Below, piece by piece: positions 21,790 to 32,700 of a stretch of DNA of 64,000 bases. Source of the DNA: Thermothelomyces thermophilus ATCC 42464. Its lineage: Eukaryota > Ascomycota > Sordariomycetes > Sordariales > Chaetomiaceae. The position numbers and the translations under genes were made by a program. Below the pieces are notes generated by a model that had not been told where the DNA came from, did not search any database, and saw nothing but the letters and a program-made list of their open reading frames with translations. The stretch covers positions 5,394,001 through 5,458,000 of the forward strand of contig NC_016472.1 in NCBI RefSeq assembly GCF_000226095.1. The letters run 5' to 3'. Within the stretch, counting starts at the first letter, position 1. Each line of letters opens with the position of its first letter.

Positions 21790-22216
21790 TCACATGACAC
21801 AACACACAATGTCGCATCCGGGATCCGTCCCATCCGGCCCAATCCCCCAGCGGAAGCCGTACTGAATCTTCTTGACCATGCGCGTCCTGTTTCGATCGTA
21901 CTTGCTGCCGAGGTCGCTATGAGACCGTTAGCCATCGTTATTCTTTTTTACTATTTTTGCAGTCTTCTTTCTCCTGCCCTCTCCTCCCTTCCCACATTGC
22001 CGATAAACCGGGTCTGGCGAGTGATGGGAATAGACAGACAACCCACCACTTTGGACACTTCTCCGCCTGTGCAACGAGTCTCGGCGGCAGTGGCTTCAGT
22101 CGCCCATTGACGAACTCGGGACATGTGTCGAAGCCGGCGCCGGGGTAGCATGGGACGGTGATGGTGGCCCAGCGGTGGCCGCAATGGAAGTCGCGGTAGT
22201 GAGTGACGAGGCACAT
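21790..22216 (-). CDS. Small cysteine-rich protein, 98 aa, 2 exons, unknown function
   Basis: Exons 22216-22047 and 21916-21790, with a 130-nt intron (GTGGGT donor, GGCTAACGG branch, TAG acceptor) that splits a Cys codon. The product starts MCLVTHYRDFHCGHRWATIT, continues through PCYPGAGFDTCPEF and KCPKC, where the CxxC pair forms across the splice, and ends DPGCDIVCCVM. It has no signal peptide and no membrane segment. Nine Cys and a CGH element suggest a small zinc-binding or redox protein. Short MC-starting, CGH-containing proteins of this kind are common and uncharacterised in filamentous fungi; I cannot name the family. It lies between MTQ2 and YVC1, all on the minus strand. Confidence 0.65.
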
Positions 22217-22738
22217 CTTTCTTCTCTGTTGTTCACGCTTGTTCTTTACGCTTGTTCTTTCATCCCTGTCTTGCCCCTTTTTCTCCGTTGGTTTTCTCAT
22301 AAAATATTATAATTATGCAAAGGGCAGAAGGATGACGACTTCGTGTAGCTGGAGCACCCAGGGAAGGTGAGAGAGACTCAACTGGAAAAAAAAACCGGAC
22401 TCGATACTTTTAGGGAAGGTGTGATTTTCCACCGGACTGTAGGTTAGGAAGCGGAAACAGCGTGTTGCGCGATTCTTTTTTGATCCAAAGTTTCGAAAGT
22501 CAAGAATCCCTTCAAGGACTCGGGAAACAGAACACTTCCTTTCTGTGATGTGCTTAGTGTAAAGAGAAAACGAGCAACATGGGTCCCCTCCAACGCCTCG
22601 CAATGCAGGAACCTATCACGCTGTTTTCTCTCTGTTCTTCCTTTCCTTTCCTTTTTTTTTTCTGTTCCTTGTTTTGTTACGCTTCATATCATCCTTCTTT
22701 ACTTGACTACGCCCAGAGAACGCTTACTTGTTTGTTCA
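22217..22738. other. Intergenic DNA between YVC1 and the small Cys-rich gene
   Basis: 522 bases holding the YVC1 3' end and the promoter of the small gene. Pyrimidine-rich tracts near 22640-22670; no coding signal seen. Confidence 0.5.
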
Positions 22739-25678
22739 CTACTCCTCCGCAACCCGATTCAGCTCGGCCAAGGACAACCCCCTCTGCCCCTGCCCCTCCC
22801 CCTCCCGCGCGTCAGCCCCTCCCGCATCGAGTACCTCGCCCCCGGCACTACTCGCAGCCACGCTGGCGCTCGCGCTCGCGCTCGCGCTCGCACTGCCCAC
22901 CAGCCTCTCCAGCAGCCCCTGGATCCGCTGGATGCCGTCCTCGAGCGCCTCCAGCCTCGTGGTGATGTCGCTCACCTCGTCGCTCTCGCTCAGCACCCCC
23001 TGCAGCTCGGCCCTCAGCCCCGGAAACGGCCCGATGCTGTCCCTCCGGGTTGTCAGTCGGGCACCCGGAGGACCTCCCGGCTGTTGTTGCTGTTGCCGCT
23101 GCGGCTGCTGCGGCGACGTGGTTGTTGTTGTCGTTGTCGTTGTTGTTGGCGGTGGCGGTGGCGGTGGCGGCGCTGCTGCAGTGGGAAGTGGTCCTGCTTG
23201 GCCCGGCTTGGCCAAGAGCGGCGACACTGGCTGCTGCTGGTGCTGCTGCTGCTGCTGCTGGTGTTGGTCCCCTCGGCTGCCTGCGACAAACTGCCTGCGG
23301 ATCAGATGCCGGGTCATGTCGTCGTCGGCCGCGATCTCGGCGAGCACCGAGTCCGGCACGGGGACCTCGAAGACGGTCTCGATGTCGCTGTGCGTGATGC
23401 GCCACCTGTCCCAGAAGTGGCGGCGGATGCGGATGGTCGGGCGCGTTTTGGAGATGCTCGGCGCGGGCGAGAGCGACGGCAGCTTGTGTTGGGGCGCGAG
23501 AGAGCGGCGCTCGGCGAGGGCGATGATGAGTAGGATTGGCAGGTTGATGAGGCGCACCGAGAAGACGTGGATCTTGTGGAACCACCGCGGGGAGACGAAG
23601 AACTTGAGGGGCACTAGGAGCAGGATTGCCAGGATGTTGAAGGGCGGCGGGTAGGCGAAGATGGCGTCGCCCTTGACGCCCTCGAGGGTCATGACAGCGC
23701 GACGGAACTGAATCTCTGCGGGTGCATTGTTGACGATGTGGCTGAAGGTAGTCGACAGTATGGAGACGAGGATGGTCAGGAAGAGGGTGTTGCCAAGGAA
23801 AGCGAAGGTGACCATGAGGGAGGGCCCCAGGACTTGGTGGAAGTCGGACTGCCACTCGTCAGCGGGTGAGGCAATGTTTTGTGTTGTTTTGAGATCACTG
23901 ACCGAGTGTTGGATGCCTGAACCATCCAGCCCAAACCATATGTAGATCATCCATTTGCTGATGGTCCTTGTTAACCGGTCAGCAGACTAGTTACCGTTGT
24001 GCTATCCGTTCATACCGAGACAAGAATATACCTACCCAGCGCTGAAGAGGCCGTTGCCCAACCACACCAGCGAGAGGAGGAAGCCCAGGAAACACCATAT
24101 GGCCAGGGCCGACAGCATGGCAAAGTCGGACATCATGGACCGCAGCGAGAGGAAGACGAGGTTGTCGGAGAGCAGGTTGAAGGCCAGCCGGGGCACGAGC
24201 ACGGGGGCGCCCATGGCCAGGACGTCCAGAGCCTGCTGCCCTGCAGCCACGCTCCCCTTGGCCCAGCTGTAGAGACGGATGACTAGGTAGATCCAGTAGA
24301 TGACGGAGAACGTGACGTCCAGGAAGGACCACAGGTTCTGGGCATACACATCCCTAAAATTTACCAACAAGTCAGCCAAGAATCAGCTTTGTGCATAGGA
24401 GCGTGAGCGTGCATCCCGAGGGGACCTACCAGCCATGCCCCAACAGCGTCGCGAACTGGTCGAGAACCCAGCCCATGGCATAGACGGTGAAGCACATCTC
24501 GAGCTTGGTGATGCGGCTGCTGTCCCGCTCGCTCATGAAGGCGAGATAGAGGGCCAGCAGGATGATAAAGTGCATGATCTCGAGGATGTTCCTCGTCCGG
24601 GGCACGAGCAGGCGGTAGTGGTTGAGCAGGGGCGCCTCCCTCGGGTTGTAGAGCGAGATGGGCAGCTGCTTGTACCGGTCGGGCAGGATGTCCATGAAGC
24701 TGGAGGGCGTGTAGACGACCCTCCCCTCGTAGATGGCATCGACGCTAGAACCCCCCAACGTTATTAGAATCCCAATGATCGATCAATAAAAAAAACCCCA
24801 AAAAAAAAAAAAACTGCTCACATCTTCTGGCAGCTGGTGCTCGCGAGGAACACGCGGCTCTCGCTCAGGATGGCGACCTCGAGGGCGGGCAGGGTGCGTT
24901 GGCGGGCGGTGGAGGCGCCGACGGCGGCGCGGATCTCGTCGGGGGCGTTCTGGAAGGGCTCGAAGCCGGCGATGAGAATGTGGGCGAGGACGAGGAGGTT
25001 CCGGGGCCCCTCGTTGTCCTCGTTGAAGCGGCGGAGGATGCGGGTGGCGATGAGCTCGCAGAGGGCGGCGCGCGTGTAGTTGACGTTCTGGCGGTTGCTC
25101 AGGTGGGCCTGCTCGTTCAGGAACTGGGCGCGGTTGACGAGCAGCGCGTACACGATCGAGATGTCGTCCTGCTCGTACAGCTTGTCGACCAGCGGCCGGA
25201 TCACGCTCACGTTGAGCCGCAGGTCGCGCAGCTGTTCCAGCGAGAGGTAGTCCTCCACCACCGAGATGATGTCGCGCCGGATGCGGTGGATGGTTGTGTA
25301 GACGGGCAGGTGCCGGTAGGGGCTGCCGCCGCCGCCGCCGCCACCGCCGCCGCCGCCATTATGGTCGCCGGCGCTGGGGTTGTCTGGGGATGATGAGCCG
25401 TTGCTGCTGCCGTAGATGCGGCACGAGAAGACCTCGTTGTCGAGGTTGTGCGGGAAGGCGGCGCGCTGTGCGAGGAGCGGGCGTCGCTCGGGCGGTTCCT
25501 GGATGCGGATGGCTTGCTGCCGGAAGCCGGTGATGGAAGGCGATGTGGTCGGGGTCCCTGTCGATAATGGACCGCCGCGGCCGGCGCCAGCTGCGGCTCC
25601 AGCCCGGGACTGTTCGTGGTTATTCGTGATGATGCTGGGGACGGAAGAGAGCCCTGACTTGGCCGGTCCGTCGCCCAT
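22739..25678 (-). CDS. YVC1: Vacuolar TRP-type cation channel Yvc1/TRPY1 (887 aa, 5 exons)
   Basis: Exons 25678-24822, 24744-24430, 24353-24036, 23966-23903 and 23848-22739 join in phase. Yvc1 releases Ca2+ from the vacuole in response to osmotic and mechanical stress. A disordered N terminus with a Gly run precedes the conserved cytosolic domain (HLPVYTTIHRIRRDIISVVE, YLSLEQLRDLRLNVSVIRPL, VNYTRAALCELIATRILRRF). The membrane domain follows: IMHFIILLALYLAFM, MCFTVYAMGWVLDQF, FLDVTFSVIYWIYLVIRLY, MLSALAIWCFLGFLLSLVW, then IYIWFGLDGSGIQHS at the pore and LGPSLMVTFAFLGNTLFLTI as the last helix. The cytosolic tail is rich in Gln, Pro and Thr. Intron 4 is 54 nt, in frame and stop-free. Yeast Yvc1 has 675 residues. 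The acceptor of exon 4 (AAG) is the least certain junction. Confidence 0.9.
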
Positions 25679-26611
25679 GACCCGTTTCCCCGTCTGCTGC
25701 TTGGTTCTCTTCTTTTTCTCTTTTGCTTTTCTCCCTGCCTCTTTCTTTCTCTCTCTCTTCTCTTTTTCCTTCGCTTTGTCGCAGGTCGATGATTAAACCC
25801 CGCACTCAATAACAGCGGCTGCCTCGGAGCGCGTGCGGTTTCACATCAATCCTAGGCACACGCCGGCGATGTGTACGACATTGCTTGGCAATTATACTTC
25901 CAGGCGACTCTTGAAACTATACGGGGGTATGTCTTCTAGATTCTTGTGGTTGACTTGTGTTGTAAAATGATGATATCATTCCTGTCTCGGTAATGCGTTG
26001 AGGGACCAAGGATCATGTCGCTTGGACTTTGCAGCCTCCTGTATCAGGTTCAAACAGCACGGAGCGCATGCAAGCAAGCTCCCAGCACCCCACTCTCTCT
26101 AACAAAGGGGGGGGGGGGGGGGAGGGGATTTGGAATCTGAGTGCAAAGCACATTTATCTCGATAACCCGCAGGCATCAAAACTACTGGCCACGCGAAGGG
26201 GGAACGAGCTGCAGAATGCGCTCAGGGAATGCCAAGGACCCTCACTGCCTGGTATCCTCAAAACGTCTTTTCTACGGCTTGCAAGGCATGCGCAGAACAA
26301 AACCTGCGCCAATTCTCATCGGACAAAGTGGTCATTCTCTCCGGCTAGGGAGAGGCTGGCAAGCCTGGACCTCGGTAAAGGGTTCTCGGACTCAAGATTC
26401 CCCTGCGTCTCGATCTTCCACCTTAGCTTCCTCCACCATTGTGTGGCAAGGAGAATTAAGTGGTAGCCTGCACGTTTCGAAAAGAGAAGAGAGAGAAGAA
26501 CCGAGCAGCAGCATGGCCAAGGTGTGGACTAAGGTAGTTTTATTGGCACAGAGGTGTGTATAGACACTGGTACAAAGGGAATCTCGCGTCGCAGCTGTCT
26601 TGACTAGCCGT
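25679..26611. other. Intergenic DNA between ATP4 and YVC1
   Basis: 933 bases containing the YVC1 promoter and ATP4 3' end. A T/C-rich stretch directly precedes the YVC1 ATG (about 25690-25780 on the plus strand). A run of 16 G lies at 26107-26122. No gene seen. Confidence 0.5.
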
Positions 26612-27561
26612 CTATTGAGCCTTGGAAGAGAAGATCCCTGAGTCGCGTTAGCTGTGTTTTTCCCGCTAAAGAAAAAAAAAAGGGGGTTCAGATCGGAGCC
26701 TACTCTCAACATCCGCCACGCTCTGCTGCAGGATCTGCTGCAGCACCTTGGGGTTCTCCAACTCCTTCTGCACCTTGGCGATGACGGCCTGGGCGAGCTC
26801 CTTCTGCTGGCGCTGCTTAACCTGGCTCTCGTAGCGCACCCACGAGTCCAGCACGGCCTTGGCCTCGGCAGCCAGCGCCGTGCGCTGCTCAAGCTCGTAG
26901 GCTTCGGCCTCGAGCTTGGCGGTTTCCTAGCGGAAGAGGGAAAAAATATGATTAGCAAGGGTTCGGAATTCTACAAGCATCGATTCGAGCCGCCCACCTT
27001 GGACACCTCGAACAGGGCCTTGGTCACGTCAACGACGCTCGACATCTGCTGGACGTCCTGGATGCGCGACTTGACGGCCTGGGTGTGGTCGGCGCGCGCG
27101 GCGTTGAGGATGTTCTTGATCTTCTCGTTCTGGCTCTCGGCCCACTCGCGGTACACGGGGCCGCCGAACTTGATGAGCGCGGTCCAGACGCTGAGGAGGC
27201 AGAAGGCAACGACCGTCTCCTCGTTCATGACGTAGTACTCGTTGCTGAGCGCATAGATGGACAGGCCGGCAGCCGACGAGAGGATCGCCGTCTTGGAAAG
27301 CAGGCTGCTGCCGGGCAGGGCATCGAGGATCGACTGGGCCTTGGTCTTGGGGTCGGTCGAGGGCACGTTCGAGTTGTGCCGGGCCGTGACGAGGGACGAG
27401 ATGGCAGGAAGAGCGCGCGGAGCAATGCTCGGTCGCAGGCGGGCAGCCCCTTCGCATCGCACGCAGCGCAATTCGGTCAGCTCCCTCGGTCTGCACTCAA
27501 TTGGCCGCGCAACGCTGCTAATCTACTCACCGACAGCACTTCTCGCCAAGCGGGACGCCAT
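26612..27561 (-). CDS. ATP4: Mitochondrial ATP synthase subunit 4 / b (243 aa, 4 exons)
   Basis: Exons 27561-27531, 27449-26998, 26926-26704 and 26637-26612; the sum is 243 residues. Subunit b is the peripheral-stalk backbone of F1Fo-ATP synthase in the inner mitochondrial membrane. The joined N terminus MASRLARSAVGAARLRP is a mitochondrial presequence. LSKTAILSSAAGLSIYALSN and TVVAFCLLSVWTALIKFGG are the two membrane segments, followed by the long charged coiled coil (YREWAESQNEKIKNILNAAR onward) that ends in QQSVADVERIFSSKAQ. The last exon is only 26 nt; its acceptor sits 8 bases past a GCTAAC branch. Divergent from NOC4 with 413 bases between the ATGs. Confidence 0.95.
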
Positions 27562-27974
27562 TGTAAAGTGCGGGATAACGAATGCGTGACGGCCTGACGT
27601 TGTCGGAGCTTCGCTGCTGCCAAATGCGAACGAATTGAGGTTTTAACGGAATGCTCAGACCCGGGTCTTTGCCGTGGATTGGTCACGTGATACCTCAACT
27701 GATGATTGCTAACCGTAGGTCCCGAGACAGAGACAGGGCCAATGCTTCCTCCTCTCCGGCCTTGGCCTTGGCTGCTTGCCATGCCAGGGTCCACCGAGCA
27801 GCAGCAGAGATAACCTATGCCCCACTATAATTTTTGCGATACGGCGAGACCCTGAAAGCTCGAAACCGCAAGCCGTGGACAAAAGAGACCGTTGAGGGCC
27901 AGCCCAGCACATCATATTCCTTCGTTACGGGGCGATTGTTCACAGCCATTGTGGATAAATATATATCGAGCAGA
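27562..27974. promoter_or_regulatory. Divergent ATP4/NOC4 promoter with CCAAT box abutting an E-box
   Basis: ATTGG (an inverted CCAAT) at 27678-27682 is followed without a gap by TCACGTGA at 27683-27690. The site lies 122 bases from the ATP4 ATG and 285 from the NOC4 ATG. CCAAT boxes bind the HAP/CBF complex that drives respiratory genes; CACGTG binds bHLH factors such as Cbf1. Both assignments are from established knowledge, and use here is inference. Confidence 0.5.
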
Positions 27975-29754
27975 ATGCCGTCCGTCGTGGATGACGCGGC
28001 AGCCAAGGCGGCGGGCAAGAGGAAGCGCCAGGAGAACGGGGACGTGAGCAAGAAGAGGAGGAAATCTGGCAGCGGCCACGGCAACGGCCACGGCGACGAC
28101 GAGAACGATTTCCAGGCCACAATCGAGAGGCTCGAGACGGAAATCCAAGAGTCGAAAAGGCACTACAACAACATTGCGACCCTGGTTGAACTCGCACAGA
28201 AGCACGAGGACGAACCCAAACCTGCGCTGCCCGCCTCCGAAGCGTTATGCCGCACATTCATCCGGCTGTTAGCCGCCGGTAATCTGGTCAAGAGGAAGGA
28301 TGTGTCGGAGAAAGACGTCACTGTCATCAGCTGGCTTCGTGCCCGTCTGGCCGACTACCGTGGGGTCCTTCTGTCCATGTTTCGGAGCAAGAAGCTGGCG
28401 CCCAACGCCCTGATGCTGGCCATGGCCCTGCTGAAAGCCGAGGCCCAGCACCTTACCGACCGGGAGGAAGCGGTGTTTCCCCGCCTTTTCTTCTCGGATA
28501 TCGTAGCTACTCTGCTCGAGTCTCCCGTCGAACCGCTGCTGGCGCAATTCTCCGAGAGGTTCGTCGACGAGTATCACGACATTCGCTTCTACACGTTCGA
28601 GGCCATCAAGTAGGTTTTTTTTTTCTCCCGCGGTTCGTGGCCTAACCGACATGCTGACGATAAAGCAGGACGTACTTGGCAGAACGGGAAAACACCGCTG
28701 ACGAATCGATCCGGAATGCCGTGTTCAACCTCCTGATCAGCATGGGGGACGTTCCCGGGTCCAGCGATGACCTGGAGAAGTTCTACGTCGAGCCGCCCCG
28801 GAAGAAGAAGCACCCTCTGCGTTCTCTGTCGCAACACAAGAAGCAGGCCCAGGAGGCGTGGCTAGCACTTATGCGTCTCGGATTGAGCAAGGAGCAACGA
28901 AAGAAGGTCCTAGAGGCCATGTCGACCTCCATTGCCCCTTGGTTTACCCAGCCAGAGATGCTCATGGACTTCTTGACCGACTGCTACAATTCGGGCGGCT
29001 CCATATCGCTGCTCGCCCTGTCGGGTGTTTTCTACCTCATTCAGGAGCGCAACCTCGACTACCCGGAGTTCTACACCAAGCTATACTCCTTGCTCGACGC
29101 GGACATACTCCACTCCAAACATCGCTCGCGCTTCTTCCGCTTGCTCGAGACCTTCCTCGGCTCGTCACATTTGCCCGCAGTGCTAGTCGCCAGCTTCATC
29201 AAGCGTCTAGCCCGCCTGGCTCTCAATGCCCCGCCCAGTGCCATCGTGGCCATCGTACCATGGTTCTACAACCTCTTTAAGAAACATCCTCTGACAACCT
29301 TCATGATGCACCGCGTGCCTCGGACCAGGGAGGAGAGGGAGTTGCTCGAACGCGAGGGCCTGGAGGATCCATTCCTTCCCGATGAGAGAGATCCAATGGA
29401 GACTCGTGCCATTGACAGCTGTCTCTGGGAGATCGTTCAGCTGCAATCTCACTACCACCCCAACGTCGCCACCATCGCCAAGATCATCTCGGAGCAGTTT
29501 ACCAAACAAGCATACAACCTGGAGGATTTCCTGGATCACTCTTACGGCAGTGTAAGTGCTAACACGGAAGGAAATATCCGGCAGAGATCAGTGCTGACGA
29601 ACTCCTCCAGCTGCTCGAGGCTGAGATGTCCAAGGAGGTTAAAAAGCCTCCTGTCATCGAGTACATGATTCCCAAGAGGATATTCAGCAAAGCCAATGCT
29701 CCCGAGGAGTCGGACAGTCTGCTTGTTAGTTTGTGGGACTTTGGCTCGTCATAG
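27975..29754 (+). CDS. NOC4: Nucleolar complex protein Noc4 (553 aa, 3 exons)
   Basis: Exons 27975-28609, 28669-29551 and 29611-29754; both introns are 59 nt with clear CTAAC/CTGAC branch sites. Noc4 (Utp19) works with Nop14 in the nucleolus in maturation and export of the 40S subunit. The N terminus MPSVVDDAAAKAAGKRKRQ is basic. The helical repeat body contains FIRLLAAGNLVKRKDVSEKD and YLAERENTADESIRNAVFNL. The CBF/Mak21/Noc family domain runs from about ALMRLGLSKEQRKKVLEAMS through LALSGVFYLIQERNLDYPEF, LVASFIKRLARLALNAPPSA, VPWFYNLFKKHP and CLWEIVQLQSHYHPNVATIA to YNLEDFLDHSYGS. Yeast Noc4 has 552 residues. The ATG used is the first in the frame. Confidence 0.96.
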
Positions 29755-32700
29755 GAATTAGGACTTGTTTCCGCCAGCAGCTTCGCCATTCCCCCCCCCC
29801 CCCCTTCTTCCTCCGCCGTGGGAAGAGCGAGGGCCCAAACATGCATTTTAGACACGTGCTGTTCTCACACGGTGATTCGGCCACCGTCCCGGCAGAACAT
29901 GCAAGACGCGTCCATTTGAGCCCCGAAAGCATCAGGCAGAGGCAAGGCTTACGACCATTCATGCCATGAACGTTTCCGACGGTTCGCACAGCCTGCTGTG
30001 GTGCGTGTTCCAGATGACGCGGCCCCCGCCCCAATTGAAAGCACGGGACTATTTCACTGGCCCTTCCACAGCGAACGAGCCTAGGCGGCGGCCCCCCCCC
30101 TTTTTCGGATGAAGATCTGGTGGCACACGCTAGCTGTTGGTCTTCTGCAAGTGCCACACTCACGCCTCACTTTTCTTTGGTGGGCGGTTTTGTGGACGGT
30201 ACCACAGGGGTCTCGGATGTGCCCTCTTCTGCTCCCCAAGTCGAAGATGTAGCACAACCATCAACAGGTCGTGGAAAGAGTAGTCTCTCTGCTGGATGGT
30301 CACACAGCGGCTCTGTAGACTTGGGGGTATAGTCATGTTATCATTCAATCAAACCTGAGCGCCCTCAAAAGATCATCTCAACCGCACCAAGCTCCGCGTG
30401 GTTTCCAGGTCGCACAACTAGAGAATACGTTATCTATGTTCGACAGTGCTGTTTCTCAATGTGCTATTTTTGCTTCGCCTTGGCTCGCTGACCTCCTGAG
30501 TACAGTACCTCTCCGTCATGGGTTCATATGACTGATAAGCAGCCCCCTTTCTTTTCGGCAGAAACTGGGAACGTTCCTTACCATCGAACCAAGCACAGCA
30601 TTAAGCTTCCTACCTGCATGCGCCTGCGTTGCGTTGCGTTGCTTATTCCGCTCAACGAAGCAGAGCCTCACCTCAAAAAGTGTTCGAGGATTCTAACATC
30701 TAGCAACGACTTGTGGCCCCAAACTGCCGCCGTAGTGTTTGTTGTCGCCCTCCGGACTCTTATGGAGGCGGCAGAGAAGAGCTTCTCAAGTTTTACCACG
30801 ACGTATAGCAAAAAAAAACCTCGGTGAGCAAAGTCATCGCGTCTTCCCGACAAACTTTAGAGGACCCCCTCCTTCAACGCGTCCCCCAGGATCATCTTTC
30901 CGCTGCCTACTACGCCTCCTTTGTTTTCTCACGAGTTTTTTTAACAGCCAATGTTGACATCGCTGCTGCGCCCCCCCTTTCTCTTAGTTGGTTGCTAAAC
31001 TCTTCATACACGGCGGGTGTATCCTTCTCCTTCTCACCCCCCCCCCCCGGGGGGGACAATGGCGCTGATCAGGCATGCTCGAAAATCTCCGGCACTTAAG
31101 ACTAATTTTGTCAGGTTGTCAGCCTCCTCAAATATTCACGATTGCCTCGCTCTGGACCGCGAGTCCCCCCGGCAATGCCCGCTCCCTGTCCGGGGGGGGG
31201 GGGGGGGTCGGTCCTGCCGAGATCTCTGATCCTCGATGCAAACGGGCAGGCATCATCCGGTCGAGGTGAGATTGAGATTGCAAAAAAGGATAACTGGGCC
31301 TCGCGGATTCTCTCGAGCATAACAGGCGGTGAACCAGCCCGGCAGTTTCGTCCCAAGAGCCGAGGCGCCAACTGAGGGATACGGAATAAGGAGATGCGCA
31401 AGGCACCGAGACGGCACAGCTGTGCCAACATCATGTCGAAGGCGCAGCAGCCCATCCGGAGATATGTATGCTCTCGGCGCAATTTGGCCGTTTGTTCTTT
31501 CTTTCTCTCGCACACATGATCAAAACACCGCCATGGTTTTTGCAAGGCCCAGCAAGCAGGCAGCGACGTCTCCTTGGACACACCCCCTCCTCCCCTTGCT
31601 TCCCTTCTCATTACGGTTACGGCATGCCGACGTCCGACGTTCAATTCACCTAGACCTAGATCCCCCACAACCCACGAGGATGTCCACTTCGGGAACCCCG
31701 CCCGCTTCACCCCTTTCCAACCCATCGACACGGACTGCCTGCTCCGTTATGAATCCCTCCCCGTCGGGGCTCCCCCCCCCCCTCCCCCCACACCACAGCT
31801 CCACTCCGATCTCCGTCTAGCAGCCTCCATTCGGGCTTCGGTGCCCGCACCCAGGAAACCTACTCTCTTGGCTCGGAGCCCGGGACGGAACCGGGGGGCC
31901 CAGGCCCAGCTATGTTGAGCTTTCAGCTGAGTGTGCTCGGATGGTCGGGCATGTTCGAGTCGGATGAGGTGGAAAGTTTGCAAGTACAGGAAGCCGAAGG
32001 GCGGTGAAGGGGTCAGTCCAGACTCGTCTGTTCCGGATCTATCCTTCATCTCCTCTGTCTGCCTCTCTGCCCGCCACACTCCAACGTTCACCCGCTCACC
32101 TCCGATATGGCCTTCGATCCTACGTTCCGGCTTTTATCCATCCGGCCCGAGGTCTGCGATTTATACTTGGATGTGTGGCAGTCCTCTGTGATCCGTAGTG
32201 TACTAGTAGTGTTTGCTGTTAGGGCATTGTCAGCGTTCCCGCTCCCACTGTTTCACTGGTTCTGCTCGTCTCAGGCAGGAAGGGATTCCACAATCACATC
32301 GATCTGGATGATCTGACTCATCCACTCGCGTGTCGAAATCTTCCGCGGCAAGGAGGTCTCAATATCGAACACGACCCGCTATGCCTACGCCATGTCCATC
32401 CAGAATAGGGATAGCGGTAGCGTAGCAGTATCTTACTGTGTAGATCCGATCTGGGTAGGCTGTGCAAACCCGGACCAGAGACCACCCTGGTTACTGACCA
32501 GGACATGGAAAGAAGTGGAGGAAGGTATTAAGGGGAGATAACCTCAAAATGGTCAAGAGGGAAAATCCACATGGTATCAAAACCGATCCTTGGGATTCCT
32601 TGGCCCCGAGGGTGGAAACGTCGCCGAGTGTTCGGGTCGGGTGTTGGAGTTCCGGATCTTCTTCACCGCTACTTGTAGTTACTCCTTGTCCGCGGCGCAC

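Noticed and set aside
26666-26704. ATP4 ending by reading through to a Phe-rich tail, or by a 38-nt intron
   Set aside because: A GCTAAC branch and CAG acceptor further on give the family-like end VERIFSSKAQ.
31574-31918. Pro-rich open frames around a C-run
   Set aside because: Overlapping frames on both strands, low complexity, no conserved motif; not supported as a gene.
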